Shown here: piece by piece, positions 43,813-53,742 of the stretch | How the letters are laid out: every line of letters begins with the position of its first letter | Position numbering within the stretch: the first letter of the stretch is position 1 | NCBI GenBank assembly: GCA_963932545.1 | Contig: CAWVRH010000002.1 | Span: forward strand, 62,001-126,000 | Direction of reading: 5' to 3' | Length of the DNA stretch: 64,000 nt | Origin: UBA8337 sp963932545 | GTDB lineage: Bacteria > Pseudomonadota > Alphaproteobacteria > RS24 | Translations under genes and position numbers: made by a program | The notes under the pieces: model-generated | The model's database searches: none | What the model was told of the DNA's origin: nothing | What the model saw: only the letters and a program-made list of their open reading frames with translations

Positions 43813-46797
43813 ATGTCTGAAGAAACATCAAGTTCAAATAACGCCAACACCGCATCCCAGAGCTTTTCCGAAAGCCTGTTGGATGGCTCCAACGTCTTAT
43901 ACCTTGAACAAGTTTACGCACGCTATAAAGCGGGCGACACCACTCTCGAAGCTGAGTGGGGCGCTTATTTTACGGCTATGGAAGCTGGCGAGCCGGCTCC
44001 CGCCCCCCATGTTCCAAGCTGGCAGCGCGAAGACTGGCCCCCTGCCATCAATGGCGAGCTAACGTCAGCCCTCGATGCGCATTGGCCGAGCGAGCTTGTC
44101 GACGACCTGCCATCGCCCGATCGTTTGGGCGCCGCTCTTTCTTCGCGTATTAGCAATGAGACGGAAGTTCGAGCCGCCACCCTAGACAGTGTGCGCGCCA
44201 TTATGATGATCCGTGCCTATCGGTTTCGCGGTCATTTGGCCGCCGATTTGGACCCCCTAGGCATCGAGCCTCCCGGCTCGCACCCTGAGTTAGACCCGAC
44301 CTCTTATGGCTTTACCGAGGCGGATTTTGATCGGCCAATTTTCATCGACTTTGTGTTGGGCTTAGAGACCGCGACGATACGCGAGATGCTAGAAATTTTG
44401 CGCCGCACCTATTGCGGCACCGTGGCTTTGGAATTCATGCATATTTCCGACCCGGAAGAAAAAGCTTGGCTGCAAGAGCGCATCGAGGGGCCGGACAAAG
44501 AGATTGCCTTTACCAAAGAAGGTAAATTGGCGATTTTCCAAAAACTGGTCGAAGCCGAAGGGCTAGAGAAATTTATCGACGTTAAATATACCGGCACCAA
44601 ACGTTTCGGGCTGGATGGCGGCGAGGCGATGATTCCGGCTTTGGAGCAAATTATCAAACGCGGTGGCAATCTTGGCGTTGAAGAAATTCTCTTCGGCATG
44701 CCGCATCGCGGCCGCTTAAACGTTTTGACCAATGTGATGGGCAAACCTTTTGCAGCCCTGTTTCATGAGTTCAAAGGTGGCTCGGCCAACCCCGAAGACA
44801 TTGAAGGCTCGGGGGATGTGAAATATCACCTCGGTGCGTCTTCGGACCGCGAGTTTGACGGCAATAAAGTGCATCTGTCGCTTTCGCCCAACCCGTCGCA
44901 TCTCGAAGCCGTAGATCCTGTGGTGCTGGGCAAAGCCCGCGCCAAGCAAGACCAATATAAAGACAAACCCCGCGCCATGGCCGACCGGACAAAAGTCATT
45001 CCGCTGCTATTGCACGGCGATGCCGCATTTGCGGGCCAAGGCATTGTCGCGGAATGCTTGGGTCTATCGGGGCTGATTGGGCATAAGTCGGGCGGCTCTA
45101 TTCATTTTATCGTTAACAATCAAATTGGCTTCACCACCAATCCGCGGTTCTCGCGCTCGTCGCCGTATCCGTCGGATGTGGCGAAAATGGTGGAAGCGCC
45201 GATTTTCCACGTGAATGGCGATGACCCAGAGGCGGTTGTTTTTGCCGCCAAAGTGGCGACGGAGTTTCGTCAGAAATTCCAAAAGCCTGTCGTCATCGAC
45301 ATGTTCTGCTATCGCCGCTATGGCCACAATGAAGGCGATGAGCCGGCGTTCACGCAGCCGACCATGTATGCCAAAATTAAGCAGCATGAAACCATCGTGC
45401 AAAAATATGGCACGCGCCTGAAAGCCGAAGGCCTGCTGGACGAGCAAGGCATTGAAACGGCTCGGGCTGGCTATCGCGCGACTTTGGACGAGGCTTTCGA
45501 GACCGCCAATACGTATCGGCCAGACAAAGCCGATTGGCTGGATGGCAAATGGTCAGGGCTAGAGCAAAAGCGGCGCGAATTTGTTCGCGCAGAAACCGGA
45601 GTAGAGCGCGACGTATTATTGGAAATTGGTCGCGGGCTTACCCGTGTGCCCGAAGGCTTTAATCTGCATCGCGCGCTGGTTCGTCAGCTCAAGGCAAAAG
45701 ATGAAATGTTTGCAACGGGCGAGGGCTTTGATTGGGCCACGGCCGAGGCCTTGGCTTTTGGTTCGTTGGTTGTAGAGCATAATACGGTGCGCCTATCCGG
45801 CCAAGATAGTGAGCGCGGAACTTTCTCGCAGCGCCATTCGTCTTGGATCGACCAAAAAACCGAGCGCCGTTACAAACCGCTAAAATATATTCGCGAAGAC
45901 CAAGCCCTGTTCGAGGTTATCAACTCGATGCTGTCGGAAGTGGCGGTTTTGGGATTTGAATATGGCTACTCTTTGGCGGACCCGAACGCGCTGGTTTTAT
46001 GGGAAGCGCAATTTGGCGATTTCGCGAATGGCGCGCAGGTTCTCGTCGACCAATTTATTGCGTCGGGTGAGATTAAATGGCTGCGGATGTCGGGGCTGGT
46101 TATGCTGCTGCCGCATGGTTATGAGGGGCAGGGACCAGAGCATTCCTCGGCTCGTCTCGAGCGTTATTTGCAGCTTTGTGCGGAAGAAAATATGCAAGTT
46201 GCCAATTGCACGACGCCAGCTAATTATTTCCACATCTTGCGCCGTCAGCAAAAACGAAATTTCCGCAAACCGTTAATCTTAATGACGCCCAAGTCTTTAT
46301 TGCGGCATAAAAAATGCGTCTCGACGATAGCCGAAATGGAAACCGGCTCGTCGTTCCACCGCGTTTTGTGGGACGATAAAGACGAGCGTTTGGCTGGCGG
46401 TCTTGTGGCGCCTGAAAAAATTCGTCGCGTGGTGATGTGTTCGGGCAAGGTTTATTTTGACTTGCTGGAAGCGCGCGATGCGGCGGGTATTGACGATGTG
46501 TATATCATGCGGGTGGAGCAATTATACCCGGTGCCGGTTGGGCCTTTGTTGGCTGAATTGGAGCCTTTTGCGCATGCGGAAATGGTTTGGTGCCAAGAGG
46601 AGCCGCGCAATATGGGCGCGTGGAGCTTCATTGAGGCTGAGCTGGAAAACGTATTAAAAACTTTGAGCGCTGCGCATACACGCCCTGCCTATGCAGGTCG
46701 GGCGGCGGCAGCCTCGACGGCCACGGGCCAAATGAGCCGCCATTTGCGACAGCGCGATGCGCTATTGCAAGGCGCCTTGATTGATCCTCTAGACTAG
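43813..46797 (+). CDS. sucA: 2-oxoglutarate dehydrogenase E1 component
   Basis: Thiamine diphosphate-dependent E1 of the 2-oxoglutarate dehydrogenase complex, 994 aa. Motifs: GMPHRGRLNVLTNV, GDAAFAGQGIVAECL with the following NNQIGFTT (TPP/Mg site), and GYEGQGPEHSSARLER. The ATG at 43813 follows GGAAG at good spacing; the longer GTG at 43783 is less likely. First of sucA-sucB-lpd. Confidence 0.97.
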   Translation: MSEETSSSNNANTASQSFSESLLDGSNVLYLEQVYARYKAGDTTLEAEWGAYFTAMEAGEPAPAPHVPSWQREDWPPAINGELTSALDAHWPSELVDDLPSPDRLGAALSSRISNETEVRAATLDSVRAIMMIRAYRFRGHLAADLDPLGIEPPGSHPELDPTSYGFTEADFDRPIFIDFVLGLETATIREMLEILRRTYCGTVALEFMHISDPEEKAWLQERIEGPDKEIAFTKEGKLAIFQKLVEAEGLEKFIDVKYTGTKRFGLDGGEAMIPALEQIIKRGGNLGVEEILFGMPHRGRLNVLTNVMGKPFAALFHEFKGGSANPEDIEGSGDVKYHLGASSDREFDGNKVHLSLSPNPSHLEAVDPVVLGKARAKQDQYKDKPRAMADRTKVIPLLLHGDAAFAGQGIVAECLGLSGLIGHKSGGSIHFIVNNQIGFTTNPRFSRSSPYPSDVAKMVEAPIFHVNGDDPEAVVFAAKVATEFRQKFQKPVVIDMFCYRRYGHNEGDEPAFTQPTMYAKIKQHETIVQKYGTRLKAEGLLDEQGIETARAGYRATLDEAFETANTYRPDKADWLDGKWSGLEQKRREFVRAETGVERDVLLEIGRGLTRVPEGFNLHRALVRQLKAKDEMFATGEGFDWATAEALAFGSLVVEHNTVRLSGQDSERGTFSQRHSSWIDQKTERRYKPLKYIREDQALFEVINSMLSEVAVLGFEYGYSLADPNALVLWEAQFGDFANGAQVLVDQFIASGEIKWLRMSGLVMLLPHGYEGQGPEHSSARLERYLQLCAEENMQVANCTTPANYFHILRRQQKRNFRKPLILMTPKSLLRHKKCVSTIAEMETGSSFHRVLWDDKDERLAGGLVAPEKIRRVVMCSGKVYFDLLEARDAAGIDDVYIMRVEQLYPVPVGPLLAELEPFAHAEMVWCQEEPRNMGAWSFIEAELENVLKTLSAAHTRPAYAGRAAAASTATGQMSRHLRQRDALLQGALIDPLD

Positions 46798-46818
46798 ATA
46801 GAGAGAGCGGAGAACCCT

Positions 46819-48126
46819 ATGTCCAATGAAATTCGCGTTCCAGAATTAGGCGAATCGATTACCGAAGCCACCATCGCGCAATGGTATAAAAAACCAGGCG
46901 ATACGGTAGCTGTCGATGAGCCGCTTTGTGAGTTAGAAACCGATAAAGTAACCATCGAAGTGCCGGCTCAATCGGCGGGTATCTTGGCGGAGGTTATGGT
47001 GAAGGAAGGCGATACGGTGGAAGTGGGCGCGCTTTTGGGCACGCTCGGAGAAGGCTCCGGGGCATCCGCTGCGGCTCCATCTCCGGCCCCAGCCTCTACT
47101 ACTCCATCTGCTCCACCTGCGCCAGAAGTAGCCGCGCCTGTTGCCGCCGATACATCTGATCTATCCTCTCTATCTCCGGCGGTGCGCCGTGTGGTGGAAG
47201 AACATGGCCTCAACCCTGCCGATATTTCGGGCACGGGAAAGGGCGGTCGCCTGACCAAAGAAGATGCGATGAACGCGGCCAAAGGCACTCCGCCTCCAAG
47301 TGGGCCTCCAAGTGGGCCTCCAAGTGGGCCTCCAAGTGGGCCTCCAAGTGGGCCTGCAAGTGCGCCAGCAAGTGCGCCAGCAAGCGCTCCCATGCCCGCC
47401 ACATCCGCCCCCGTGGGCGACCCTTCGGCAGGCGAAGAGCGGGTAAAAATGACCCGTTTGCGCAAAACCATCGCGGCGCGTTTGAAAGAAAGCCAAAACA
47501 CGGCAGCACAACTGACTACTTTCAACGAAGTGGACATGGGCGCGCTGATGGAATTGCGGCGCAGTTATAAAGACTTGTTCGAGAAGAAATACGGCGCGCG
47601 GCTTGGCTTCATGAGCTTTTTCGTGCGGGCCTGTGTGACGGCTTTGCGCGAAATTCCAGCGGTTAACGCGGAAATCCAAGGCGATGAATTAGTCTATAAA
47701 AAATACGTCAATATGGGCGTCGCTGTCGGCACCGAAAAAGGCCTTGTGGTGCCTGTGGTGCGCGATGTCCAAAAAATGAATTTGGCGGAAGTTGAATTGG
47801 CGATTGCAGCCTACGGCGTAAAAGCGCGCGATGGCAAATTAGGCATTGCTGATTTGCAAGGCGGCACATTTACTTTGTCCAACGGTGGCGTCTATGGCTC
47901 TTTGATGAGCACGCCGATTTTGAACACGCCGCAATCGGGCATTCTGGGTATTCATAAAATCCAAGACCGTCCGGTGGTTGTCGATGGCGAGATTAAAATT
48001 CGCCCGATGATGTATCTCGCCCTGTCTTATGACCACCGCATTGTCGATGGCAAAGAGGCGGTCACTTTCTTGGTGCGCATCAAAGAATGTCTAGAAAACC
48101 CTGAGCGTATGCTGCTCGATATTTAA
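46819..48126 (+). CDS. sucB: 2-oxoglutarate dehydrogenase E2 (dihydrolipoamide succinyltransferase)
   Basis: 435 aa. Lipoyl domain with Lys43 in ETDKVTIEV, a Pro/Ala linker (about 82-112), an E3-binding domain (about 115-152, SPAVRRVVEEHGLNPADI), a second linker built of tandem PPSG and ASAP units (about 157-192), then the catalytic domain with YDHRIVDGKEAV. AGCGGAGAACC lies upstream as ribosome site. Confidence 0.97.
   Translation: MSNEIRVPELGESITEATIAQWYKKPGDTVAVDEPLCELETDKVTIEVPAQSAGILAEVMVKEGDTVEVGALLGTLGEGSGASAAAPSPAPASTTPSAPPAPEVAAPVAADTSDLSSLSPAVRRVVEEHGLNPADISGTGKGGRLTKEDAMNAAKGTPPPSGPPSGPPSGPPSGPPSGPASAPASAPASAPMPATSAPVGDPSAGEERVKMTRLRKTIAARLKESQNTAAQLTTFNEVDMGALMELRRSYKDLFEKKYGARLGFMSFFVRACVTALREIPAVNAEIQGDELVYKKYVNMGVAVGTEKGLVVPVVRDVQKMNLAEVELAIAAYGVKARDGKLGIADLQGGTFTLSNGGVYGSLMSTPILNTPQSGILGIHKIQDRPVVVDGEIKIRPMMYLALSYDHRIVDGKEAVTFLVRIKECLENPERMLLDI
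47293..47388 (+). repeat. 12-bp tandem repeat in the sucB linker (8 units)
   Basis: Five identical units CCTCCAAGTGGG from 47293 to 47352, then three diverged units (CCTGCAAGTGCG, CCAGCAAGTGCG, CCAGCAAGCGCT) to 47388. In frame; the first units code for PPSG and the later for PASA. Confidence 0.9.
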
Positions 48127-48153
48127 TTCGATTTCAACAATGAGGAAACACGC

Positions 48154-49563
48154 ATGAGCGACGATAGTTTCGATCTTGTCATCATCGGCGCCGGACCTGG
48201 CGGCTATGTCTGTGCTTTGCGCGCGGCGCAATTGGGTTTGAAAACCGCCTGTATCGATAAACGCGGCGAGCCAGGCGGCACCTGTTTAAATGTTGGCTGC
48301 ATTCCCTCAAAAGCGCTTTTGCATGCCTCGGAAGTTTTTGCACAAGCTCAACATGCAGGCGATATGGGCATTAAACTCGGCTCGGTCAAACTCGATCTTG
48401 AAAAGATGATGGCCTATAAGCAATCCGGCATTGATGGCAATACGCAAGGCGTGGGCTTTCTTTTAAAGAAAAACAAAATTGAAGAAATCAAAGGAGCGGC
48501 AACGCTCACCGCGCCAGGAAAAGTGGACGTGGCGTTGCTGGATGGCGGCACGCGCCAGTTGAGTGCAAAGAACATTGTCATTGCCACAGGCTCCGAAGTA
48601 ACGCCTTTGCCAGGTATTGAAATTGATGAAGACCGCATTGTCTCATCGACGGGCGCGCTTTCTTTTGACGCCGTGCCAAAACATTTGGTGATTGTGGGCG
48701 CAGGTATTATCGGGCTGGAGTTGGGCTCGGTCTGGCGCCGTTTGGGCGCAGAAGTAACCGTGGTGGAATATCTCGATCGCATCACGCCGGGTGTCGATGC
48801 CGATTTGGCAAAAAACTTTCAGCGGGTTTTGAAAAAACAGGGCATAAAATTCAGGCTCGGCAAAAAAGTTACGGGCGCCAAAGCTCTCAAGGCTTCGGCT
48901 AAATTAACCCTCGCGCCCGCCTCTGGCGACGGCGAAGAAGAAACACTCACCGCAGACCGCGTTTTGGTTTCCATTGGTCGTCGACCCTACACACAAGGCT
49001 TGGGCCTTGAGGCGGTTGGCGTGACGCGCGATGGCGCAGGTCGCATTGAAACCGACGCGCATTTTAAAACCAATATCGACGGCATTTACGCGCTTGGCGA
49101 TGTAATTTCTGGCCCTATGTTGGCGCATAAAGCCGAAGACGAAGGCGTCGCCTTAGCCGAACATTTGGCCGGCAAACCATCGCATGTGAACTACGATGTT
49201 ATTCCGGGCGTCATCTACACGGCACCAGAAGTGGCTTGGGTTGGCAAAAGCGAAGAAGAGCTGAAGGACGCGGGCACCGAGTATAAAGTCGGCAAGTTTC
49301 CGTTCACTGCCAATGGTCGCGCCAAAGTAAATGGCACCACCGATGGGTTCGTGAAAATTCTGGCCGATGCCCATACGGATAAAGTATTGGGCGTGCATAT
49401 TCTGGGCGCGCAGGCTGGCGACATGATTGCGGAAGCGGCTGTAGCGATGGAGTTCTCGGCCAGTGCTGAGGATATCGCGCGCACCTGCCACGCGCATCCG
49501 ACGCTTACCGAAGCGGTTAAGGAAGCGGCGTTAGCGGTCGATGGCCGCGCGCTACATATGTAG
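48154..49563 (+). CDS. lpd: Dihydrolipoamide dehydrogenase (E3)
   Basis: Flavoprotein that reoxidises lipoyl groups, 469 aa. FAD GAGPGG motif 12-17, redox disulfide Cys44/Cys49 in GGTCLNVGC, NAD-binding GAGIIGLELGSVWRRLG, and C-terminal HAHPTLTEA with the catalytic His/Glu. GAGGAA ribosome site. Last of sucAB-lpd; convergent with xerC. Confidence 0.98.
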   Translation: MSDDSFDLVIIGAGPGGYVCALRAAQLGLKTACIDKRGEPGGTCLNVGCIPSKALLHASEVFAQAQHAGDMGIKLGSVKLDLEKMMAYKQSGIDGNTQGVGFLLKKNKIEEIKGAATLTAPGKVDVALLDGGTRQLSAKNIVIATGSEVTPLPGIEIDEDRIVSSTGALSFDAVPKHLVIVGAGIIGLELGSVWRRLGAEVTVVEYLDRITPGVDADLAKNFQRVLKKQGIKFRLGKKVTGAKALKASAKLTLAPASGDGEEETLTADRVLVSIGRRPYTQGLGLEAVGVTRDGAGRIETDAHFKTNIDGIYALGDVISGPMLAHKAEDEGVALAEHLAGKPSHVNYDVIPGVIYTAPEVAWVGKSEEELKDAGTEYKVGKFPFTANGRAKVNGTTDGFVKILADAHTDKVLGVHILGAQAGDMIAEAAVAMEFSASAEDIARTCHAHPTLTEAVKEAALAVDGRALHM

Positions 49564-49600
49564 CTAATTCTTAGCTCTATCTCTGGCGCTAATTCTTAGC
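49563..49600. repeat. Duplicated palindrome GCTAA-TTC-TTAGC between lpd and xerC
   Basis: Two identical 13-bp copies, 49563-49575 and 49588-49600, each a 5-bp stem with a 3-base loop. The second overlaps the xerC stop. Could be a small local duplication of the xerC end. No T-run, so terminator function is doubtful. Confidence 0.6.
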
Positions 49601-50539
49601 GCGGGGATGCGCCTTATCGTAAACATCCATCAAAGCATTGGCGTCGATTTGCGTATAAATCTGCGTCGAGCTTAATTGCGCATGACCGAGCAATTCTTGA
49701 ATGGTTCGCAAATCCCCGCCGGCGGATAGCAAGTGCGTAGCAAAACTATGACGCAAGGCATGCGGCGTCACCGTGTCGGGCAAGTTGAGGGCGCGGCGCA
49801 AACCCGCCACCATCATTTGCGCTTGGCGCGCCGATAAAACGCCGCCGCGCTTGCCACGAAACAGCGGCTCTTGTGCGCGCATATCAAATGGGGCGGCTTG
49901 CAGATACGCCATCAGCGCTTTATGCATCATCGGCAGTAGCGGCACATCGCGCATTTTCCCGCCTTTGCCCATCACCCGAAGGCCAGCGTCGGCGTGTTTG
50001 GGAAGATCGGCGCGGGTCAGGCTCAAGGCTTCTGAGATACGAAGCCCCGCGCCATAAAGCAGCGCCAAAAGCGCGCCATCGCGCAAGCCCACCCATGGCT
50101 CTTTCGGGCTCACCAAAGCCAATTGGATAAGCCGCAAAGCATCGTCTGCCGCTACGGGGCGAGGCAGGCTCCGTTTGGCTTTGGGCGGGTTCAATAAGCT
50201 AAAGGCTTCGCTGGTTGGGATGTCTTGCGCGGTCAAATGAGTGACGAAACTGCGAACCCCCGACAGGCTGCGCAATAGCGAGCGACTGGTTGTGCCCTGT
50301 CTGCGCCGCATGGCCATGAAAGCTCGCAAATCGCGCAGCTTAACTTTGGCAAAAAATACCAACTCTAGCTCGCTATCCTCGCCGTCCACCATAGACTCTA
50401 AAAATTGGCGCATGTCGCGCGTATAGGCTTCTAATGTATGCGGGCTTACGCGGGCTTGGTCCTTTAGCGTTTGCGTCCAACGCGCAAGCTGGTCGCGTAA
50501 ATCTTGCGCCAAGGCCAGTTCATCAAACGCGCTACTCAT
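49589..50539 (-). CDS. xerC: Tyrosine recombinase XerC
   Basis: Site-specific recombinase that resolves chromosome dimers at dif with XerD. 316 aa, two domains: SAM-like N-terminus (residues about 10-105) and catalytic domain. Catalytic residues visible: Arg167 (GAGLRISE), Lys193 region (GKGGKMR), His260 and Arg263 (HALRHSFATHLL), His286 (LLGHAQL) and Tyr295 (STQIYTQID). Chromosomal context with priA and no phage genes supports XerC rather than an integrase. Confidence 0.94.
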   Translation of the reverse strand: MSSAFDELALAQDLRDQLARWTQTLKDQARVSPHTLEAYTRDMRQFLESMVDGEDSELELVFFAKVKLRDLRAFMAMRRRQGTTSRSLLRSLSGVRSFVTHLTAQDIPTSEAFSLLNPPKAKRSLPRPVAADDALRLIQLALVSPKEPWVGLRDGALLALLYGAGLRISEALSLTRADLPKHADAGLRVMGKGGKMRDVPLLPMMHKALMAYLQAAPFDMRAQEPLFRGKRGGVLSARQAQMMVAGLRRALNLPDTVTPHALRHSFATHLLSAGGDLRTIQELLGHAQLSSTQIYTQIDANALMDVYDKAHPRAKN

Positions 50540-50557
50540 GATTTTAGCGGTGTCTGT

Positions 50558-51214
50558 TTAGGCAATCGATTGGCCTGTTTTCTTCCAATCCGCCAAAAAC
50601 GCGTCCAGCCCTTTGTCGGTCAGCGGATGGGCGATGAGCGAGCGCAAAACTTCTGGTGGCAGCGTTGCCACATCGGCCCCGATAAGGGCGGCGGCGCGCA
50701 TATGCTCTGGGCTGCGAACGGACGCCACAAGAATCTCGGTTTCAAGGTCAGGGTAATTGTCATAAATCTGGCGAATGTCGGCTATCAGCCCCATGCCATC
50801 GGCACCAATATCGTCGAGCCGGCCAACGAAAGGCGAAATATAGGCAGCGCCCGCTTTGGCGGCCAGCAGCGCTTGATTGGCTGAAAAACAAAGGGTGACA
50901 TTCACTTTTTTGCCACGGTCAGCCAGCGTGCGGGTGGCTTTTAGCCCGTCCCAGGTCAGCGGCACTTTGATGCAAACATTCTCGGCAATGGCCAGCAGCT
51001 CGTCCGCTTCTTTCAGCATGGCGTCGGCGTCCAGCGCGGTCACTTCGGCGGAGACCGGGCCCGGCACTAAGTCGCAAATCTGCGCGATCAGCGTTTTGAA
51101 ATCTTGTCCCGATTTCGCCACCAGCGATGGATTGGTGGTTACCCCGTCGACCATGCCCGTGTCGGCAAGGTCTTTAATGGCCTGTAAATCGGCGCTATCG
51201 ACAAAAAACTGCAT
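50558..51214 (-). CDS. fsa: Fructose-6-phosphate aldolase / transaldolase-like
   Basis: 218-aa class I aldolase of the small transaldolase (TalC/FSA) family. Schiff-base Lys83 in CIKVPLTWDG, VTTNPSLVAKSG and the C-terminal phosphate-binding region. The true start is the ATG at 51214 after a strong AGGAGAG; a longer reading from 51322 has no support. Transaldolase activity in vivo is likely but the family also includes aldolases. Same strand as xerC, 18 bp upstream. Confidence 0.94.
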   Translation of the reverse strand: MQFFVDSADLQAIKDLADTGMVDGVTTNPSLVAKSGQDFKTLIAQICDLVPGPVSAEVTALDADAMLKEADELLAIAENVCIKVPLTWDGLKATRTLADRGKKVNVTLCFSANQALLAAKAGAAYISPFVGRLDDIGADGMGLIADIRQIYDNYPDLETEILVASVRSPEHMRAAALIGADVATLPPEVLRSLIAHPLTDKGLDAFLADWKKTGQSIA

Positions 51215-51343
51215 TTGGCTCTCCTGACTCTCCTGTTGTATGCTTTCTAAAATGCCCCACTGCCTTCCATTCCGCAAGAGGCTTCGCAAGCCGCGTCTTT
51301 TGCCCCGCTTGCCATTTCCCAACCATTGTTAGAAACTGCGCCC

Positions 51344-53527
51344 ATGCAAATTGTTTCCGTGCTGATTCCCCTTGGCCTACCCGGGCCTTACGATTACGCC
51401 GTGCCGCCTGATATGGGGGTGCGCGTTGGCGATTTCGTGCGCGTGCCTTTGGGCCCGCGCCGCGTCAATGGGGTGGTCTGGCAGGCGCCAAGAACTTTGG
51501 GAGAAGGCGATCTCGAACCGAAGAAAATAAAATCGATTGTCGAACATCTCGACGTGCCTGCGCTGTCTGAGCAGTTGCGCGAATTCGTCGATTGGGTGGC
51601 CGCCTATGTCATGTCGCCACCGGGCTCAGTGTTGCGCCAAGTAATGCGCGTGCCCACAGCTTTTGAGCCAGCCAAGCCGCTGCTGGCCTATCGCGCCTGT
51701 GCGCAACGACCCGATAAAATGACGCCTGCGCGCACCCGCGTGTTCGAAGCCTTGGCCGAGCTGCCCGAAGGCATGGGGCTGACCAGCCCCGATTTGGCGC
51801 GCGAAGCCAAAGTCAGCGCCTCTGTTATCAAGGGGCTTTTTGAGGGCGGTTTTTTGCAGAGCTATAACCTGCCTGGTCATAAAGCTTTTGCCCAGCCCGA
51901 CCCCGACCATTTGACCCGCAGTTTCTCCGGCGACCAAAAAACCGTTACGCAAGATTTAAGCGCGGCCGTGGGCGAGCGAAGTTTTACGACCCATTTGCTG
52001 GACGGCGTTACTGGCTCTGGCAAAACCGAAGTTTATTTCGAGGCTATCGCGCAGGCCCTGCGCGAAAAACGCCAAGCGCTCATTCTGCTGCCCGAAATCT
52101 CCCTGACGACGCAGTTCTTGGAGCGTTTCGAAACGCGTTTCGGCTGCGAGCCTGCTTTATGGCACTCGGGCCTTGGGCCCAGCGAGCGGCGCCGCACATG
52201 GCGCGAAATATCCGAGGGCCGCGTGCAAGTTTTGGTTGGTGCGCGCTCGGCTTTGTTTTTGCCATGGCAAGATTTGGGCGTCATCATTGTTGATGAAGAA
52301 CACGACGGCGGTTTCAAGCAAGAAGACGGGGTGATTTATAACGCCCGCGATATGTCGGTGGTGCGCGCTCGGCTCGCTTCGTGCCCCGTCATTTTGTCGT
52401 CGGCGACGCCGTCTTTGGAGAGCTATGTTAACGGGCGCGAGGGGCGTTACGAGATCCATAAATTGGCCTCGCGCCATGGCGGCGCGTCTATGCCGAAAAT
52501 GCAATTGGTCGATATGCGCGCCAGCCCGCCGCCGCGCGGCGCTTGGATGGTGCCCGAAATGCTGGCCAGTGTTGGCGCTGCCTTGGAGCGCGGCGAGCAA
52601 GCCCTCTTGTTTTTAAACCGCCGTGGCTATGCGCCCCTGACTTTGTGCCGAGGCTGTGGTCATCGCTATGCTTGCCCCGATTGCGATTCTTGGATGGTCG
52701 AACACCGCTTCCGCAAACAATTGCAGTGCCACCATTGCGGCCATCTCGAGCCTGTGCCCGATGTCTGCACGCAATGCAACGAACCCGATAAATTGGCCGC
52801 CTGTGGCCCCGGCGTCGAGCGTATCACAGAAGAAATCATCTCCCATTTTCCCGAAGCTCGCACGGTTATTTTATCCTCAGATATGGCAGGCGGCACGCAA
52901 GCCTTGCGCGATACCATCCAACAGATTGCCAAGGGCGAGGCGGATATTATTGTCGGCACGCAAATTGTTGCCAAAGGGCACCATTTCCCCAAGCTTAGTT
53001 TTGTCGGCGTGGTCGATGCCGACCTAGGGCTCGGCAATGGGGATTTGCGCGCGGCTGAGCGCACCTATCAATTGTTAAGCCAAGTGGCAGGCCGCTCGGG
53101 ACGCTCGGCCGAGGCCGAAGGCTTTGCCATGTTGCAAACCCATATGCCCGAGCATCCGGTTTTGCAGGCTTTGGCGGCGGGCGACCGAGATGGGTTTTTC
53201 ACCCGCGAAGTTTTGTCGCGCGAAATTGCCGGCATGCCGCCTTATGGCCGTTTGGCGGCGCTGATTATTTCGGCCAACGACCCGAATGAAGCCTTGGCTT
53301 TTGTGCGAGATTTGGCGAGCAAAATGCCAATTCATGGCGATATTCGGGTGTTGGGGCCGGCGCCAGCGCCGATTGCGCGCATCCGCAATCGATATCGCTT
53401 TCGGTTTTTGCTCAAAGGGCCCAAAAATGCCCCCATGCAGGCGTATATTGGCCAATGGCTGGGGCCCATTAAAACCCGAGGTTCTGTGCGGCTTTCCATC
53501 GATATTGACCCCTATAGCTTCTTGTAA
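51344..53527 (+). CDS. priA: Primosomal replication helicase PriA
   Basis: 3'-5' DNA helicase that restarts stalled forks, 727 aa. DNA-binding domain at the N-terminus (VLIPLGLPGPYDYAVP), Walker A GVTGSGKTEVY, DEEH box, zinc-binding cysteines in the pattern CRGCGHRYACPDC ... CHHCGH ... CTQC, and helicase motifs VAGRSGRSAEAEG. The ATG at 51344 is preferred over TTG at 51326. Divergent from fsa. Confidence 0.97.
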   Translation: MQIVSVLIPLGLPGPYDYAVPPDMGVRVGDFVRVPLGPRRVNGVVWQAPRTLGEGDLEPKKIKSIVEHLDVPALSEQLREFVDWVAAYVMSPPGSVLRQVMRVPTAFEPAKPLLAYRACAQRPDKMTPARTRVFEALAELPEGMGLTSPDLAREAKVSASVIKGLFEGGFLQSYNLPGHKAFAQPDPDHLTRSFSGDQKTVTQDLSAAVGERSFTTHLLDGVTGSGKTEVYFEAIAQALREKRQALILLPEISLTTQFLERFETRFGCEPALWHSGLGPSERRRTWREISEGRVQVLVGARSALFLPWQDLGVIIVDEEHDGGFKQEDGVIYNARDMSVVRARLASCPVILSSATPSLESYVNGREGRYEIHKLASRHGGASMPKMQLVDMRASPPPRGAWMVPEMLASVGAALERGEQALLFLNRRGYAPLTLCRGCGHRYACPDCDSWMVEHRFRKQLQCHHCGHLEPVPDVCTQCNEPDKLAACGPGVERITEEIISHFPEARTVILSSDMAGGTQALRDTIQQIAKGEADIIVGTQIVAKGHHFPKLSFVGVVDADLGLGNGDLRAAERTYQLLSQVAGRSGRSAEAEGFAMLQTHMPEHPVLQALAAGDRDGFFTREVLSREIAGMPPYGRLAALIISANDPNEALAFVRDLASKMPIHGDIRVLGPAPAPIARIRNRYRFRFLLKGPKNAPMQAYIGQWLGPIKTRGSVRLSIDIDPYSFL

Positions 53528-53637
53528 GAGCGGCGGTTTGGGGAGCTTGTGTGGCAGGGCCGCGAAACCATGGACAAGAAGGCGCAAATGGGGTGTTGCC
53601 AGCGCTGGTCTGACGTGATATCTCATCAGCCAGATTG

Positions 53638-53662
53638 GACGGAAAGACACTTACATTCCGTC
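53638..53662. promoter_or_regulatory. Inverted repeat upstream of atpH
   Basis: GACGGAA and TTCCGTC, 7 bp each, separated by 11 bases, about 80 bp before atpH in a 215-bp gap. It could be an operator of the ATP synthase operon or the end of the priA transcript. The rest of the gap becomes T-rich toward atpH, where a promoter is expected but not clear. Confidence 0.45.
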
Positions 53663-53742
53663 ATAAATCGCTATTTTGAATTTGTTTTTCGCGTTTGGTT
53701 TTACGTGTCCTAAACCACCGCTAACATGAATGGGATAATCTG

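Noticed and set aside
49589..50539. Tyrosine recombinase as a sign of a prophage or integrative element
   Set aside because: Residues and context match chromosomal XerC; no att-like repeats, tRNA or phage genes nearby.
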